This document shows positions 50,359 to 60,681 of a stretch of DNA of 64,000 bases, in pieces. The position numbers were made by a program, and so were the translations under genes. Source of the stretch: Pseudomonas nitroreducens TX1 (GTDB lineage: Bacteria; Pseudomonadota; Gammaproteobacteria; Pseudomonadales; Pseudomonadaceae); assembly GCF_000313755.1 (NCBI RefSeq), contig NZ_AMZB01000088.1, forward strand, positions 1 to 64,000, given 5' to 3'. Within the stretch, counting starts at the first letter, position 1; each line of letters opens with the position of its first letter. A model generated the notes under the pieces. That model worked only from the letters and a program-made list of their open reading frames with translations, did no database searches and was not told the DNA's origin.

Positions 50359-51282
50359 TCAGCTCAGCAGGCCGGAACTCTCGCGCAGTTCAGTGCATAC
50401 GCGCTTCACCGTCTGTCGCAGCCAACTGTGCGCCGGGTCGTTGTCGAAGCGCGGGTGCCAGGCCTGGATGATCACCACCGACTTGAGCGGCAGCGGAATG
50501 TCGAACTGGCGCAGGGCGAAGCCGAGGCGGTCCAGGCGCCATAGCGAGTGCTCGGGAATCGGCAATACCAGGTCGGACTCCAGCAGGGCGAAGATCGAAG
50601 AGTGAAAGGTCGGTGCGGTCAGGCGGATTTCCCGATGCAACCCGAGATTGGCCAGTTCCTCGTCGATCGGCCCGCGTGATTTGCCGCGCCGCGACACGCT
50701 GATCTGCGGGAAGGCGGCGAAGCGTTCGGCGGTGATTTCGTCGTCGAAGATTGGATGGTCGCGCCGCGCCAGGCCAACGAAGTTGGTGGTGAACAACGTC
50801 TGCGTGCGGATTTCCGGCTCCAGCGTCGAAGCGCCGCCGATATACAGGTCGATGCGATTCTGCCGCAGGGCTTCGTCATCGAAGTCGGCTTCCGGGGCGA
50901 TTCGCAGGCTGCAGCGCGGCGCCTCGGCCTTCATTACCGCCAGCATGCGCGAGGCGAAGCCGCCCACCAGCACGTTGTTGGAGCGCAGTACGAAGCAGCG
51001 CTCGAGCTGGTCCATGCGCAGGTTTTCCTTGGCGTTGAACAGGCGCACGGCATGTTCCACCAGGTCGCTGACTTCCTCGCGCAGTTGCAGGGCACGGGGC
51101 GTAGGGACCAGGTTGCGTCCAGCGCGGACCATGATCGGGTCGCCCACCGCCTCGCGGATGCGCGACAGGGTGCGGCTCATCGCTGGCGGGCTCAGGTGCA
51201 TGCGCCGCGCGGCGCCGACCACGCTGCCTTCTTCGAGCAGGATGTTGAGGGCGACCAGCAGGTTGAGATCGGGCAGGGCCAT
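50359..51282 (-). CDS. LysR-family transcriptional regulator
   Basis: This 307-aa protein has a winged helix (LPDLNLLVALNILLEEGSVVGAARRMHLSPPAMSRTL by parts) and a periplasmic-binding-protein-like effector domain. The NodD/NahR-like start (DLNLLV) places it near regulators of aromatic or drug response. I use the ATG at 51282 with GGAG upstream; an ATG at 51324 lacks a ribosome site. It lies 163 bp upstream of the efflux operon in the same direction, so it may control that operon, but no binding site was recognised. Confidence 0.88.
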   Translation of the reverse strand: MALPDLNLLVALNILLEEGSVVGAARRMHLSPPAMSRTLSRIREAVGDPIMVRAGRNLVPTPRALQLREEVSDLVEHAVRLFNAKENLRMDQLERCFVLRSNNVLVGGFASRMLAVMKAEAPRCSLRIAPEADFDDEALRQNRIDLYIGGASTLEPEIRTQTLFTTNFVGLARRDHPIFDDEITAERFAAFPQISVSRRGKSRGPIDEELANLGLHREIRLTAPTFHSSIFALLESDLVLPIPEHSLWRLDRLGFALRQFDIPLPLKSVVIIQAWHPRFDNDPAHSWLRQTVKRVCTELRESSGLLS

Positions 51283-51447
51283 GGTGACTCCGGAGCGGTT
51301 GACGCGGAACGTGTCATGTTCCATGGCGAAGGGTTGAATGGGCAAGCGTGCGTTTCATGCAATGGTCCATTACGTTTTGCGTGCCTTTACGCTCCGCGCC
51401 CTGGCCCGAAGAATGGCGACGGATTTCATTGTTTGGGGAAGAAAGGC

Positions 51448-51870
51448 ATGTACCAACGGATTCTCCTGGCCATTGACGGCGCAGCGCAGTCGCCGCGCAT
51501 CATTGCGACCGCCGGCGAGCTGGCCCGCTGCAACGGGGCGCAGGTGCACGTGGTGTGCGCCGTGGATCGCGCCTTCGCCATGCCGCGCCAGGACGCGCTG
51601 GAGTACCCGCCGGCCGAACAGGAGCAGAACGAAGCTCAGGCGCTGGTGGATGAGGCGGTGGCGCAACTGCAGCCCTGCAGTGCATCGGGTGCCGTGGTGG
51701 CGGGCGATCCGGCGCGGGCCATCCTGCGCGAGGCGGAGCGTCTGGAGTGCGATCTGATCGTGATCGGTCACCGGCACCTGGGGCGTATCGAGCGGTTGCT
51801 GGACCCGTCGGTGGGGCAGCGGGTGATCGAGCGGGCGCCGTGTCCGGTGCTGGTCGAGGTGCGGGAGTAG
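51448..51870 (+). CDS. Universal stress protein (UspA family)
   Basis: This 140-aa protein has the Usp fold: MYQRILLAIDGAAQSPRII at the start, CDLIVIGHRHLGRIERLL with the nucleotide-binding G-x2-G pattern (here GHRHLG) and a C-terminal GQRVIERAPCPVLVEV strand. The ATP-binding stretch is close to consensus, so it may bind ATP. A GAAAGG ribosome site precedes it. Function beyond stress association is unknown. Confidence 0.9.
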   Translation: MYQRILLAIDGAAQSPRIIATAGELARCNGAQVHVVCAVDRAFAMPRQDALEYPPAEQEQNEAQALVDEAVAQLQPCSASGAVVAGDPARAILREAERLECDLIVIGHRHLGRIERLLDPSVGQRVIERAPCPVLVEVRE

Positions 51871-51886
51871 CCCGGGTACCGCTTTC

Positions 51887-51953
51887 GTGGGAGCGGATCT
51901 TATCCGCGAAATCGGTGCGACGATTGGCCTTCGCGGACAAGGTCCGCTCCTAC
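51887..51953. repeat. REP doublet, GTGGGAGCGGA variant
   Basis: A GGAGCGGATCTTATCCGCGAA unit and its inverted partner TTCGCGGACAAGGTCCGCTC flank 19 bp. It is a different REP class from those at 37.1 and 58.5 kb. It follows the universal stress gene. Confidence 0.85.
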
Positions 51954-51987
51954 GGGAAGGCGCAGTCGCGCGATGTACCGCGCGCCG

Positions 51988-52042
51988 CTGGAAAGAAAAG
52001 CGGCCCCGGCGCCGGGTTGGTCCTGAGCGAGGACCCGGCGCC
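51988..52042 (-). terminator. Probable terminator of guaD
   Basis: A long stem GGCGCCGGGT/ACCCGGCGCC (52008-52042) lies 15 nt beyond guaD. On the - strand it is followed by GGGCCGCTTTTCTTTCC. The T-run is displaced from the stem, so the call is moderate. Confidence 0.55.
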
Positions 52043-52056
52043 GAAGCCGTAAGGGG

Positions 52057-53361
52057 TCAGCCGCGGCGATGCACGTTGCGGCCGTGCGCGAAGGTTTCCT
52101 TCACGGTACGGTCGTCGCCGAGGATGACCAGTGCGAAGAGTTTCTCCTCCAGGGTCTTGGCCTGTTGCAGGCGGTAGTCCAGCAGCGGGGTGGCCTTGTA
52201 GTCGAGGACCACGAAGTCGGCCTCGTTGCCCTGGGCGAAGCTGCCGACCTTGTCTTCCAGCTCCAGCGCGCGGGCGCCGCCGAGGGTGGCCAGGTACAGC
52301 GACTTGAACGGGTCCAGTTTGATGCCTTGCAGTTGCATCACCTTGTAGGCCTCGTTCAGCGATTGCAGCTGGGAGAAGCTGGTGCCGGCGCCGACATCGG
52401 TGCCCAGGCCAACTTTCACCTTGTGCTTCTCAAGCTTGGCCAGGTCGAACAGGCCGCTGCCCAGGAACAGGTTCGACGTCGGGCAGAAGGCCACGGCCGA
52501 GCCGGTTTCCGACAGGCGCTGGCACTCGCCGTCGCACAGGTGCACGCCGTGGGCAAATACCGAGCGCGGGCCGAGCAGGCCGTGGTGGTCGTAGACGTCC
52601 AGGTAGCCCTTGCGCTCCGGGAACAGTTCCTTGACCCACTCGATTTCCTTGAGGTTTTCCGACAGGTGCGTGTGCAGGTACACGCCAGGGTGTTCCTTGA
52701 GCAGGCGGCCGGCGGCGTCGAGCTGTTCCGGCGTGCTGGTCGGGGCGAAGCGCGGGGTCACCGCGTACAGCAAGCGGCCCTTGCCGTGCCAGCGCTCGAT
52801 CAGCGCCTTGCTGTCGACGTAGCTGCTTTCGGCGGTATCGGTCAGGTAGTCCGGCGCATTGCGGTCCATCATCACCTTGCCGGCGATCAGGCGCAGGTCG
52901 AGCTTTTCGGCGGCGCCGAACAGCGCATCCACCGACTGCGGGTGCACGGTGCCGAAGACCAGTGCGGTGGTGGTGCCGGCGCGCAGCAGTTCCTTGAGGA
53001 AGATACCGGCGACGTCAGCGGCGTGGGCCGGATCGGCGAACTGCTTCTCGGTGGGGAAGGTGTAGGTGTTCAGCCAGTCCAGCAATTGCTCGCCGTAGGA
53101 GGCGATCATGCCGGTCTGCGGGTAGTGGATGTGGGTGTCGATGAAGCCGGGGGTGATCAGCGCGTCGCGGTACTCGACCACTTCCACACCGCCCAGTTGC
53201 GGCAGCAGTTCGGCGGCATGGCCGAGGCGGGCGACCTTGCCGTCTTCCACTAGCAGGATGCCGTCTTCGAAGTACTGGTAGGACTTCTCCACGCCGACTT
53301 CGGCGGGGTCGGCGACGCTGTGCAGGATGCTGGCGCGGTAGGCTTTGGCTTGAATGCTCAT
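52057..53361 (-). CDS. guaD: Guanine deaminase
   Basis: This 434-aa zinc amidohydrolase converts guanine to xanthine. Metal and catalytic motifs are present: PGFIDTHIHYPQTGM, the His in LHTHLSENLKEI, VFAHGVHLCDGE and GLGTDVGAGTSFS with the final Asp. Full length for the family. Start ATG at 53361 with AGAGAG upstream. It feeds xanthine to the XDH enzyme encoded upstream on the same strand. Confidence 0.95.
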   Translation of the reverse strand: MSIQAKAYRASILHSVADPAEVGVEKSYQYFEDGILLVEDGKVARLGHAAELLPQLGGVEVVEYRDALITPGFIDTHIHYPQTGMIASYGEQLLDWLNTYTFPTEKQFADPAHAADVAGIFLKELLRAGTTTALVFGTVHPQSVDALFGAAEKLDLRLIAGKVMMDRNAPDYLTDTAESSYVDSKALIERWHGKGRLLYAVTPRFAPTSTPEQLDAAGRLLKEHPGVYLHTHLSENLKEIEWVKELFPERKGYLDVYDHHGLLGPRSVFAHGVHLCDGECQRLSETGSAVAFCPTSNLFLGSGLFDLAKLEKHKVKVGLGTDVGAGTSFSQLQSLNEAYKVMQLQGIKLDPFKSLYLATLGGARALELEDKVGSFAQGNEADFVVLDYKATPLLDYRLQQAKTLEEKLFALVILGDDRTVKETFAHGRNVHRRG

Positions 53362-53444
53362 CGATCTCTCTTCAGTCGTGTTTCGGGGCCGGGGCGCTCG
53401 CAAGTGCCGGGGCGTGATGGGCGTGCGCCCATGCTACGGAAATT

Positions 53445-54296
53445 TCAGGCGCCGCTTTCGGCGGTGCGTGCGCGGCGGCTCGTAGGTAACAGTTTGGCCA
53501 CGGTGTTCTCGCCTTTGCTGGTCTGCTGACCGAAGGTGGCGTTGTAGGTGGCGATGACTTCTCCAGCGATGGACACGGCGATTTCCACCGGCAGCTTGCC
53601 CTTCACTTCGCTGATGCCCATGGGGCAGCGCATGCGCTGCACGGTGTCGGCGGCGAAGCCACGGTCGCGCAGGCGATGCTCGAACTTGGCGCGCTTGGTG
53701 TCCGAGCCGATCAGGCCGAAGTAGGCGAAGTCGTTGCGCTCGAGGATTTTCGCGGTCAGCTCCAGGTCCAGCGCGTGGTTGTGGGTCATGACGATGAAGT
53801 AGCTGCCGGCGGGCATCTCGTCGATCTCGTCGATGACGTCCTCGTTGATCACGCGGGTCACGCCTTCGGGGATGTGGTCGGGGAACTCGGCTTCCCGTGA
53901 GTCGATCCAGCGTACCTTGCACGGCAGGCTGGCGAGCAGCGGCACCAGGGCGCGGCCGACGTGGCCGGCGCCGAACACGGCGATATGCGCCTGGGGCTGG
54001 CCCATGGGTTCGAACAGCAGCACGGTGGCGCCACCGCAGCACTGGCCGAGGCTGGCGCCGAGGCTGAATCGCTCCAGCTTCGGCTCGCGCTCGCGCCTCT
54101 GCAGCATCTCGCGGGCGATGGCCATGGCCTTGAATTCGAGGTGGCCGCCACCGATGGTGTCGTAGGCCTTGTCGGCGCTGACGACCATCTTGGAGCCGGC
54201 GTTGCGCGGGGTCGAGCCGCGCTCTTCGATGATGGTCACCAGCACGCTGGCTTCGGCGCGCTGTTGCAGGTCGGCGAGGGCACTGATCCAGTTCAT
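53445..54296 (-). CDS. xdhC: Xanthine dehydrogenase accessory protein XdhC
   Basis: This 283-aa protein binds and sulfurates molybdopterin before insertion into XDH. It has an N-terminal XdhC domain (TIIEERGSTPRNAGSKMVV, GQCCGGATVLLFEP with the conserved Cys pair) and a Rossmann-like second domain (IAVFGAGHVGRALVPLL, YFGLIGSDTKRAKFEHRLR). Located 84 bp upstream of guaD and 192 bp after xdhB on the same strand. Confidence 0.94.
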   Translation of the reverse strand: MNWISALADLQQRAEASVLVTIIEERGSTPRNAGSKMVVSADKAYDTIGGGHLEFKAMAIAREMLQRREREPKLERFSLGASLGQCCGGATVLLFEPMGQPQAHIAVFGAGHVGRALVPLLASLPCKVRWIDSREAEFPDHIPEGVTRVINEDVIDEIDEMPAGSYFIVMTHNHALDLELTAKILERNDFAYFGLIGSDTKRAKFEHRLRDRGFAADTVQRMRCPMGISEVKGKLPVEIAVSIAGEVIATYNATFGQQTSKGENTVAKLLPTSRRARTAESGA

Positions 54297-54324
54297 CGTT
54301 ACGAACCTCAAAGCTGGGCTGGTC

Positions 54325-54401
54325 GTAGGGCGAATAACGCCTCGGGCGTTATCCGCCGAAATGGCGGTGGCGGATAAAGCGCTCCGCTTTATGCGCCCTA
54401 C
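54325..54401. repeat. Intergenic palindromic repeat (GTAGGGCGAATAACG type)
   Basis: GTAGGGCG at 54325 and CGCCCTAC ending at 54401 enclose internal inverted segments (AACGCC/GGCGTT, AAGCG/CGCTT). This is a mobile-repeat form common between Pseudomonas genes. It lies between xdhB and xdhC and could form a large hairpin in the operon transcript. Confidence 0.75.
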
Positions 54402-54488
54402 GGTTCTTGGTAAGGGTGGGGCGCCGCTGGTCCGGGGGAGGACGGGATTGGGGACGTCTTCCCGTGCCAGCGGCACCCCATGGTCACA

Positions 54489-56871
54489 TCAGGCCGGTTC
54501 GACCTGAGCCGGTGCTTTCTCGGCCTGGGCCAGCTTCAGCTTGCGCATCTGCTCCACGCCCCAGAGCACGCGCTCCGGGGTGGCCGGGGCGTCGATCTGC
54601 GGCTGGGCGCGGTAGTCGGCCAGGCTCGCCACGGCGTCCTTGATCGCGCAGAACACCGAGATGCCCAGCATGAACGGCGGCTCGCCGACGGCCTTGGAAT
54701 GGAACACCGTCTGCTCCGGGTTCTTGCGGTTTTCCACCAGCTTCACCCGCAGGTCGATGGGCATGTCCGCAATGGCCGGGATCTTGTAGCTCGCCGGGCC
54801 GTTGGTCATCAGCTTGCCCTTGGCGTTCCACACCAGCTCTTCCATGGTCAGCCAGCCCATGCCCTGGACGAAGCCGCCTTCCACCTGGCCGATGTCGATG
54901 GCCGGGTTCAGCGAGGCGCCGACGTCATGCAGGATGTCGCTGCGCAGCATCTTGTACTCGCCGGTGAGGGTGTCGACGATCACCTCCGAGCAGGACACGC
55001 CGTAGGCGAAGTAGTAGAACGGCCGGCCGCGCGCCTGGCTGCGGTCGTAGTAGATCTTCGGCGTGCGGTAGAAGCCGGTGGAGGAGAGCGATACCTGGCC
55101 GAAGTAGGCCTGCTGTACCAGCTCCTCGAAGGGCACGATCAGATCGCGCACGCGCACCTGGTTGTTGCGGAACTCGACGTCTTCCTCGGTCACCTTCCAG
55201 TGCTTGGCGGCGAACTCCACCAGGCGCTGCTTGAGGATCTCGGCGGCGTTCTGCGCGGCCTTGCCGTTCAGGTCGGCACCGCTCGAGGCGGCGGTCGGCG
55301 AGGTGTTGGGCACCTTGTCGGTGTTGGTCGCGGTGATCTGCACGCGGTCGATGTCGACCTGGAAGACCTCGGCCACCACCTGGGCGACCTTGGTGTTCAG
55401 GCCCTGGCCCATCTCGGTGCCGCCGTGGTTGAGGTGGATGCTGCCGTCGGTGTAGATGTGGATCAGCGCGCCAGCCTGGTTGAGGAAGGTCGCGGTGAAG
55501 CTGATGCCGAATTTCACCGGGGTCAGCGCCAGGCCTTTCTTCAGCACCGGACTGTTGGCGTTGAACTCGCGAATTTCGGCGCGACGCTTGGCGTACTCGG
55601 CGCTGGCTTCCAGCTCCTCGGTCATCTCCTGCAGCAGGTTGTGTTCCACCTGCTGGTAGTAGTGGGTGACGTTGCGTTCGTCCTTGCCGTAATAGTTGCG
55701 CTTGCGCACTTCCAGCGGGTCCTTGCCGAGGTGGCGCGCGACCGCGTCCATGATCTCCTCGATGGCGACCATGCCCTGTGGGCCGCCAAAGCCGCGGTAG
55801 GCGGTGTTCGACGCGGTGTTGGTCTTGCAGCGGTGACCGTTCACCGTGGCGTTGCCGAGGAAGTAGGCGTTGTCGGAGTGGAACATCGCGCGGTCGACGA
55901 TGGAGCCGGAGAGGTCCGGCGAGTAGCCGCAGTTGCCAGCCAGGTCGATGTTGATGCCGTGCAGCAGGCCGTCATCCTCGAAGCCCACGTCGTACTCGAC
56001 GTAGAACGGGTGGCGCTTGCCGGTCATCTGCATGTCTTCGACACGCGGCAGGCGCATCTTCGCCGGGCGGCCGGTGAGGCGCGCGATCACGGCGCACAGG
56101 CAGGCCGGAGCGGCCGCCTGGGTTTCCTTGCCGCCAAAGCCTCCGCCCATGCGGCGCATGTCGATGACGACCTTGTTGAAGGAGATGCCCAGCACTTCGG
56201 CGACGAGCTTCTGCACTTCGGTGGGGTTCTGCGTGGACGTGTAGACGATCACGCCGCCGTCTTCGGTGGGCATCACCGAGGAAATCTGCGTCTCCAGGTA
56301 GAAGTGCTCCTGGCCGCCGATGTGCAGGGTGCCCTGGATGCGGTTCGGCGCGGTAGCGAGCATGCCTTGCGAGTCGCCGATCTTGTGTTGGTGGCTATCG
56401 AGTACGAAGTGCTTCTTGCGCAGCGCTTCGACCACGTCGAGCACCGGCTCCAGGTCTTCGTACTCGATGATCGCGGCCATGGCCGCCTTGCGCGCGGTTT
56501 CCAGGCTGTCGGCGGCCACGGCGATGACCATCTGGCCGACGTACTCGACCTTGCCGTCCGCCAGCAGCGGATCACCGGCGACCACCGGGCCGATGTCCAG
56601 CTGGCCGGGCACGTCGTCCTTGGTGATGGCGATAGCCACACCGGGGAACTGGTAGCAGGGGCTGACGTCCAGCCGGGTGATGCGCGCGTGGGCGCGGTCG
56701 CTCATGCGGGCATACACGTGCAGCTGGTTGGGGAATTCCAGGCGGTCGTCGATGTAGATCGCCTCGCCGCTGACGTGCTTGGGTGCGCTCTCGTGCTTGA
56801 CGCTGCGGCCGACGCCAGTGGTCAGGTCGGCGCGGAACAGTTCGGCGAGTTCTTCCTGGGTTTTTTGTGGC

Positions 56872-56879
<8 letters not shown>
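54489..56879 (-). CDS. xdhB: Xanthine dehydrogenase molybdenum-binding subunit XdhB
   Basis: This 796-aa large subunit carries the molybdopterin site. Recognisable elements are GEAIYIDDRLEFPNQLHV at the start, MRRMGGGFGGKETQA (substrate/Moco loop), NTAYRGFGGPQGM, HLNHGGTEMGQGLNTK and a C-terminal GEPPFMLGISVFCAIKDA with the catalytic Glu region. It oxidises hypoxanthine and xanthine to urate. Its start overlaps the xdhA stop by 8 nt. No anomaly. Confidence 0.96.
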
Positions 56880-58335
<1,456 letters not shown>

Positions 58336-58397
58336 GGCTTGCCTCCAGGCTGGTTCTTGTTTTTGGTAGGGCACTGGATGGCGAATCTATGGAAAGC

Positions 58398-58439
58398 TGA
58401 CTTTTGAGTCAATAAATTTTCTGTCTCATTGGTCAGAAA
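58398..58439. promoter_or_regulatory. Inverted repeats in the xdhA promoter region
   Basis: TGACT-TTTG-AGTCA (58398-58411) is a perfect palindrome. TTTCTG (58418) and CAGAAA (ending 58439) form a second, 10 bp apart. Both lie 63-104 bp before the xdhA start in AT-rich sequence. The binding proteins are unknown; no TTGTATACAA site is present here. Confidence 0.45.
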
Positions 58440-58482
58440 GTTTTTCCGCAGGTGATAAGCGGTGCGAGCGAGGCTGCTTTTT

Positions 58483-58596
58483 GTAGGAGCGAGCTTACTC
58501 GCGAACCGCTGAAATCAGCGGCCTGCACCGTGCCAGTAGGGTGTGTTGTTGGCTCTTCTGAGGGGCGAAGAGCTTCGCGAGCAAGCTCGCTCCTAC
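58483..58596. repeat. REP doublet (REPIN)
   Basis: GTAGGAGCGAGCTTACTCGC and the inverted TTCGCGAGCAAGCTCGCTCC are 68 bp apart. Same class as the doublet at 37.1 kb, with one base change in the left unit. It fills most of the 330-bp gap between alkB and xdhA. Confidence 0.9.
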
Positions 58597-58609
58597 AGGG
58601 GCGGCAGAA

Positions 58610-58646
58610 AGAAAAAAGGCGGCAAGCCGGGGTAGGGCTTGCCGCC
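58610..58646 (-). terminator. Terminator of alkB
   Basis: An 11-bp stem GGCGGCAAGCC/GGCTTGCCGCC is followed by six T on the - strand, 20 nt past the alkB stop. Confidence 0.88.
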
Positions 58647-58665
58647 AAGGCGTGGATCTGGTCGA

Positions 58666-59802
58666 TCAGGCTTGCTGGGTGGCGCTCAGCTGGTATTCCT
58701 CGCCGGCGTAGTAGGCGCGCACGCGGCGGTCCATCACTGCGCGCCAGAGCGGCGGGAAAAGTGCCAGGACGATCATTCCGGCATAGCCGTTGGGCAGTTG
58801 CGGGCTTTCGTCGAAGTGGCGCAGTACCTGGTAGCGGCGCTTGGCGTTGGCGTGGTGGTCGGAATGGCGCTGCAGGTGAAAGAGGAACAGGTTGGTCAGC
58901 AGGAAGTTGCTGTTCCATGAGTGCTCGTGGGTGGTGCGCTCGTAGCGTCCGGTTTCCAGGCGACGGCGGTGCAGGCCGTAGTGCTCGACGTAGTTGACGA
59001 TCTCCAGCAGGGTGAAGGCCATCACCGACTGGCCGATGAAATAGATCGCGCCGATCCAGCCGAAGGCGACGCTGAAGCCCGCCAGGAACAGCGCGCTGAT
59101 CACGTACCACCAGATCAGCTCGTTACGCCAGTGCAGCGCCGGCAGGCCCTTGCGCTTGAGGCGTTCGCTCTCCAGCCGCCAGGCGTTGAGGAAGTTGTGT
59201 TTGTAGGCGTGGGGCAGGAAGGCGTAGAGGCTCTGTCCGTAGCGCGAGGATGAGGCATCTTCGGGCGTGGAAACATGCACATGGTGCCCGCGCACGTGCT
59301 CGACCTTGAAGCCCGCGTAGCACACCGCCGCCAGCAGCAGGCCGCCGGCGTTCTGTTCCAGCTCCGGATCCTTGTGGATCAGCTCGTGGGAGACGGTGAT
59401 GCCAATGGCGCCCATCACGGTGCCTACGGAGAGAATCCAGCCCAGCTGGCCGACCCAGTTCCAGGCGTCATAGTTGGCCAGCACCCAGCCGCCGTAGACC
59501 AGCATGCCCAGTAGCAGCGGCACGGTCAGCAAACTGAGGAAGCGGTAGTAGCCCTCGCGTTCCATGGGCGGGACTTCCTCCACTTCGTCCGGGTTGGCCG
59601 GGTCGCGGCCGACCACGAAGTCCAGCAGCGGGATGACCCCGAAAACTACGGTGATGACCAGCCATGCCCAGGCGTTGGGGTACTCGCTGCCATAGGACCA
59701 CCAGTAGCTGACGGGTATACCGAAAACCGGCACCAGCCAGATCCAGTAGCCGGCTTTCTTGAGACGCAACATCCAGGCGGGGGAAAGAAGCAAGGCGAAC
59801 AT
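58666..59802 (-). CDS. alkB: Alkane 1-monooxygenase (AlkB family)
   Basis: This 378-aa di-iron membrane enzyme hydroxylates n-alkanes at the terminal carbon. The histidine boxes are intact: HELIHKDPE, HVRGHHVHVSTPED, NYVEHYGLHRR and LQRHSDHHANAKRRYQVL, with about six membrane helices. Rubredoxin and rubredoxin reductase, its electron donors, are not in the window. I start at the ATG giving MFALLLSPAWML, preceded by GGGAG. A longer frame start (59844) would overlap the palindromic operator. Gene order matches PAO1 alkB2 (PA1525). Confidence 0.94.
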   Translation of the reverse strand: MFALLLSPAWMLRLKKAGYWIWLVPVFGIPVSYWWSYGSEYPNAWAWLVITVVFGVIPLLDFVVGRDPANPDEVEEVPPMEREGYYRFLSLLTVPLLLGMLVYGGWVLANYDAWNWVGQLGWILSVGTVMGAIGITVSHELIHKDPELEQNAGGLLLAAVCYAGFKVEHVRGHHVHVSTPEDASSSRYGQSLYAFLPHAYKHNFLNAWRLESERLKRKGLPALHWRNELIWWYVISALFLAGFSVAFGWIGAIYFIGQSVMAFTLLEIVNYVEHYGLHRRRLETGRYERTTHEHSWNSNFLLTNLFLFHLQRHSDHHANAKRRYQVLRHFDESPQLPNGYAGMIVLALFPPLWRAVMDRRVRAYYAGEEYQLSATQQA

Positions 59803-59829
59803 GGACGACTCCCGAGACGTCTCTTGTGT

Positions 59830-59848
59830 AGGATTGTCAGACAATCCT
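59830..59848. promoter_or_regulatory. Perfect 19-bp palindrome, candidate GntR operator of alkB
   Basis: AGGATTGTC-A-GACAATCCT is a perfect inverted repeat between alkB (28 bp upstream of its start) and the divergent gntR gene. The core ATTGTC-n-GACAAT is typical of FCD-type GntR operators. So close to the start codon, bound regulator should block transcription. Confidence 0.7.
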
Positions 59849-59985
59849 GCGCCGGATCCTCACGATGCGCGCACCAACCTTTGTTCTGTCGTCTCACTTG
59901 GGCGGGGGATGGCGCGGTAACACCCTGTGTTACACTTCGCACCCGCAATACCCCCTCGAAAGCGCCCCGATTCTTAAGGACAACC

Positions 59986-60645
59986 ATGACGTTCAAGGCC
60001 CCGGACAGCCTGGCTGAGCAGATCGCGCATCACCTTGCCGAACGCATCATCCGGGGCGAACTCAAGGAGCGCGAGCGCATCCAGGAACAGAAGGTCACCC
60101 AGACTCTCAACGTCAGCCGCGGCTCGGTGCGCGAGGCGTTGCTGATCCTCGAGCGCCGCCATCTGGTGGTGATCCTGCCGCGCCGGGGTGCACAGGTGTC
60201 GGAACTGACTGCGGCGCATGTCGAAAGCCTCTACTCGCTGGTGATGGAGTTGTACATCATGCTCGCCAGCGCCGTGGCGCGGACATGGCGCGAGGAGGCG
60301 GATCTGGCGCCCTTCATGGCGATCCAGCAACGCCTGTTGGATAACCTCGAGCGAGGCGACATCAATGCATTCGTCGAATCCAGCTTCGACATCATGCGCG
60401 CTGCCTTTCCGTTCGCTGCCAACCCCTACCTGCAGGAAACCGTGGAAAATCTCCTGCCGGCCATCAGTCGCACCTATCATCTGGCCCTGGAACGCCGCAA
60501 AGGCGAGATGAGTCAGTTCATCGGCAGCTTCGAAGACCTGCTGCGCGCGGTGGTGGGGCGCGACGAGACGGGCATCCGCGAGGTCCTGCTCGACTACGGT
60601 CGGCACAACAGCCAGCTGGTTCTGGCTGCACTGGCAGAACGATAA
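59986..60645 (+). CDS. GntR-family (FCD) regulator, probable alkB repressor
   Basis: This 219-aa protein has a winged helix (IAHHLAERIIRGELKERERIQEQK ... LNVSRGSVREALLILERRH, by parts) and an FCD effector domain (SLYSLVMELYIMLASAVA, IMRAAFPFAANPYLQE). It is divergent from alkB with a perfect palindrome between. In P. aeruginosa the gene at this place (PA1526) is reported to control alkB2 as I recall. TAAGGA ribosome site at 6 nt. Followed closely by smc. Confidence 0.9.
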   Translation: MTFKAPDSLAEQIAHHLAERIIRGELKERERIQEQKVTQTLNVSRGSVREALLILERRHLVVILPRRGAQVSELTAAHVESLYSLVMELYIMLASAVARTWREEADLAPFMAIQQRLLDNLERGDINAFVESSFDIMRAAFPFAANPYLQETVENLLPAISRTYHLALERRKGEMSQFIGSFEDLLRAVVGRDETGIREVLLDYGRHNSQLVLAALAER

Positions 60646-60681
60646 GCTCTCAATAAGAGACGGACGGGGGGAAGAGGGCTC

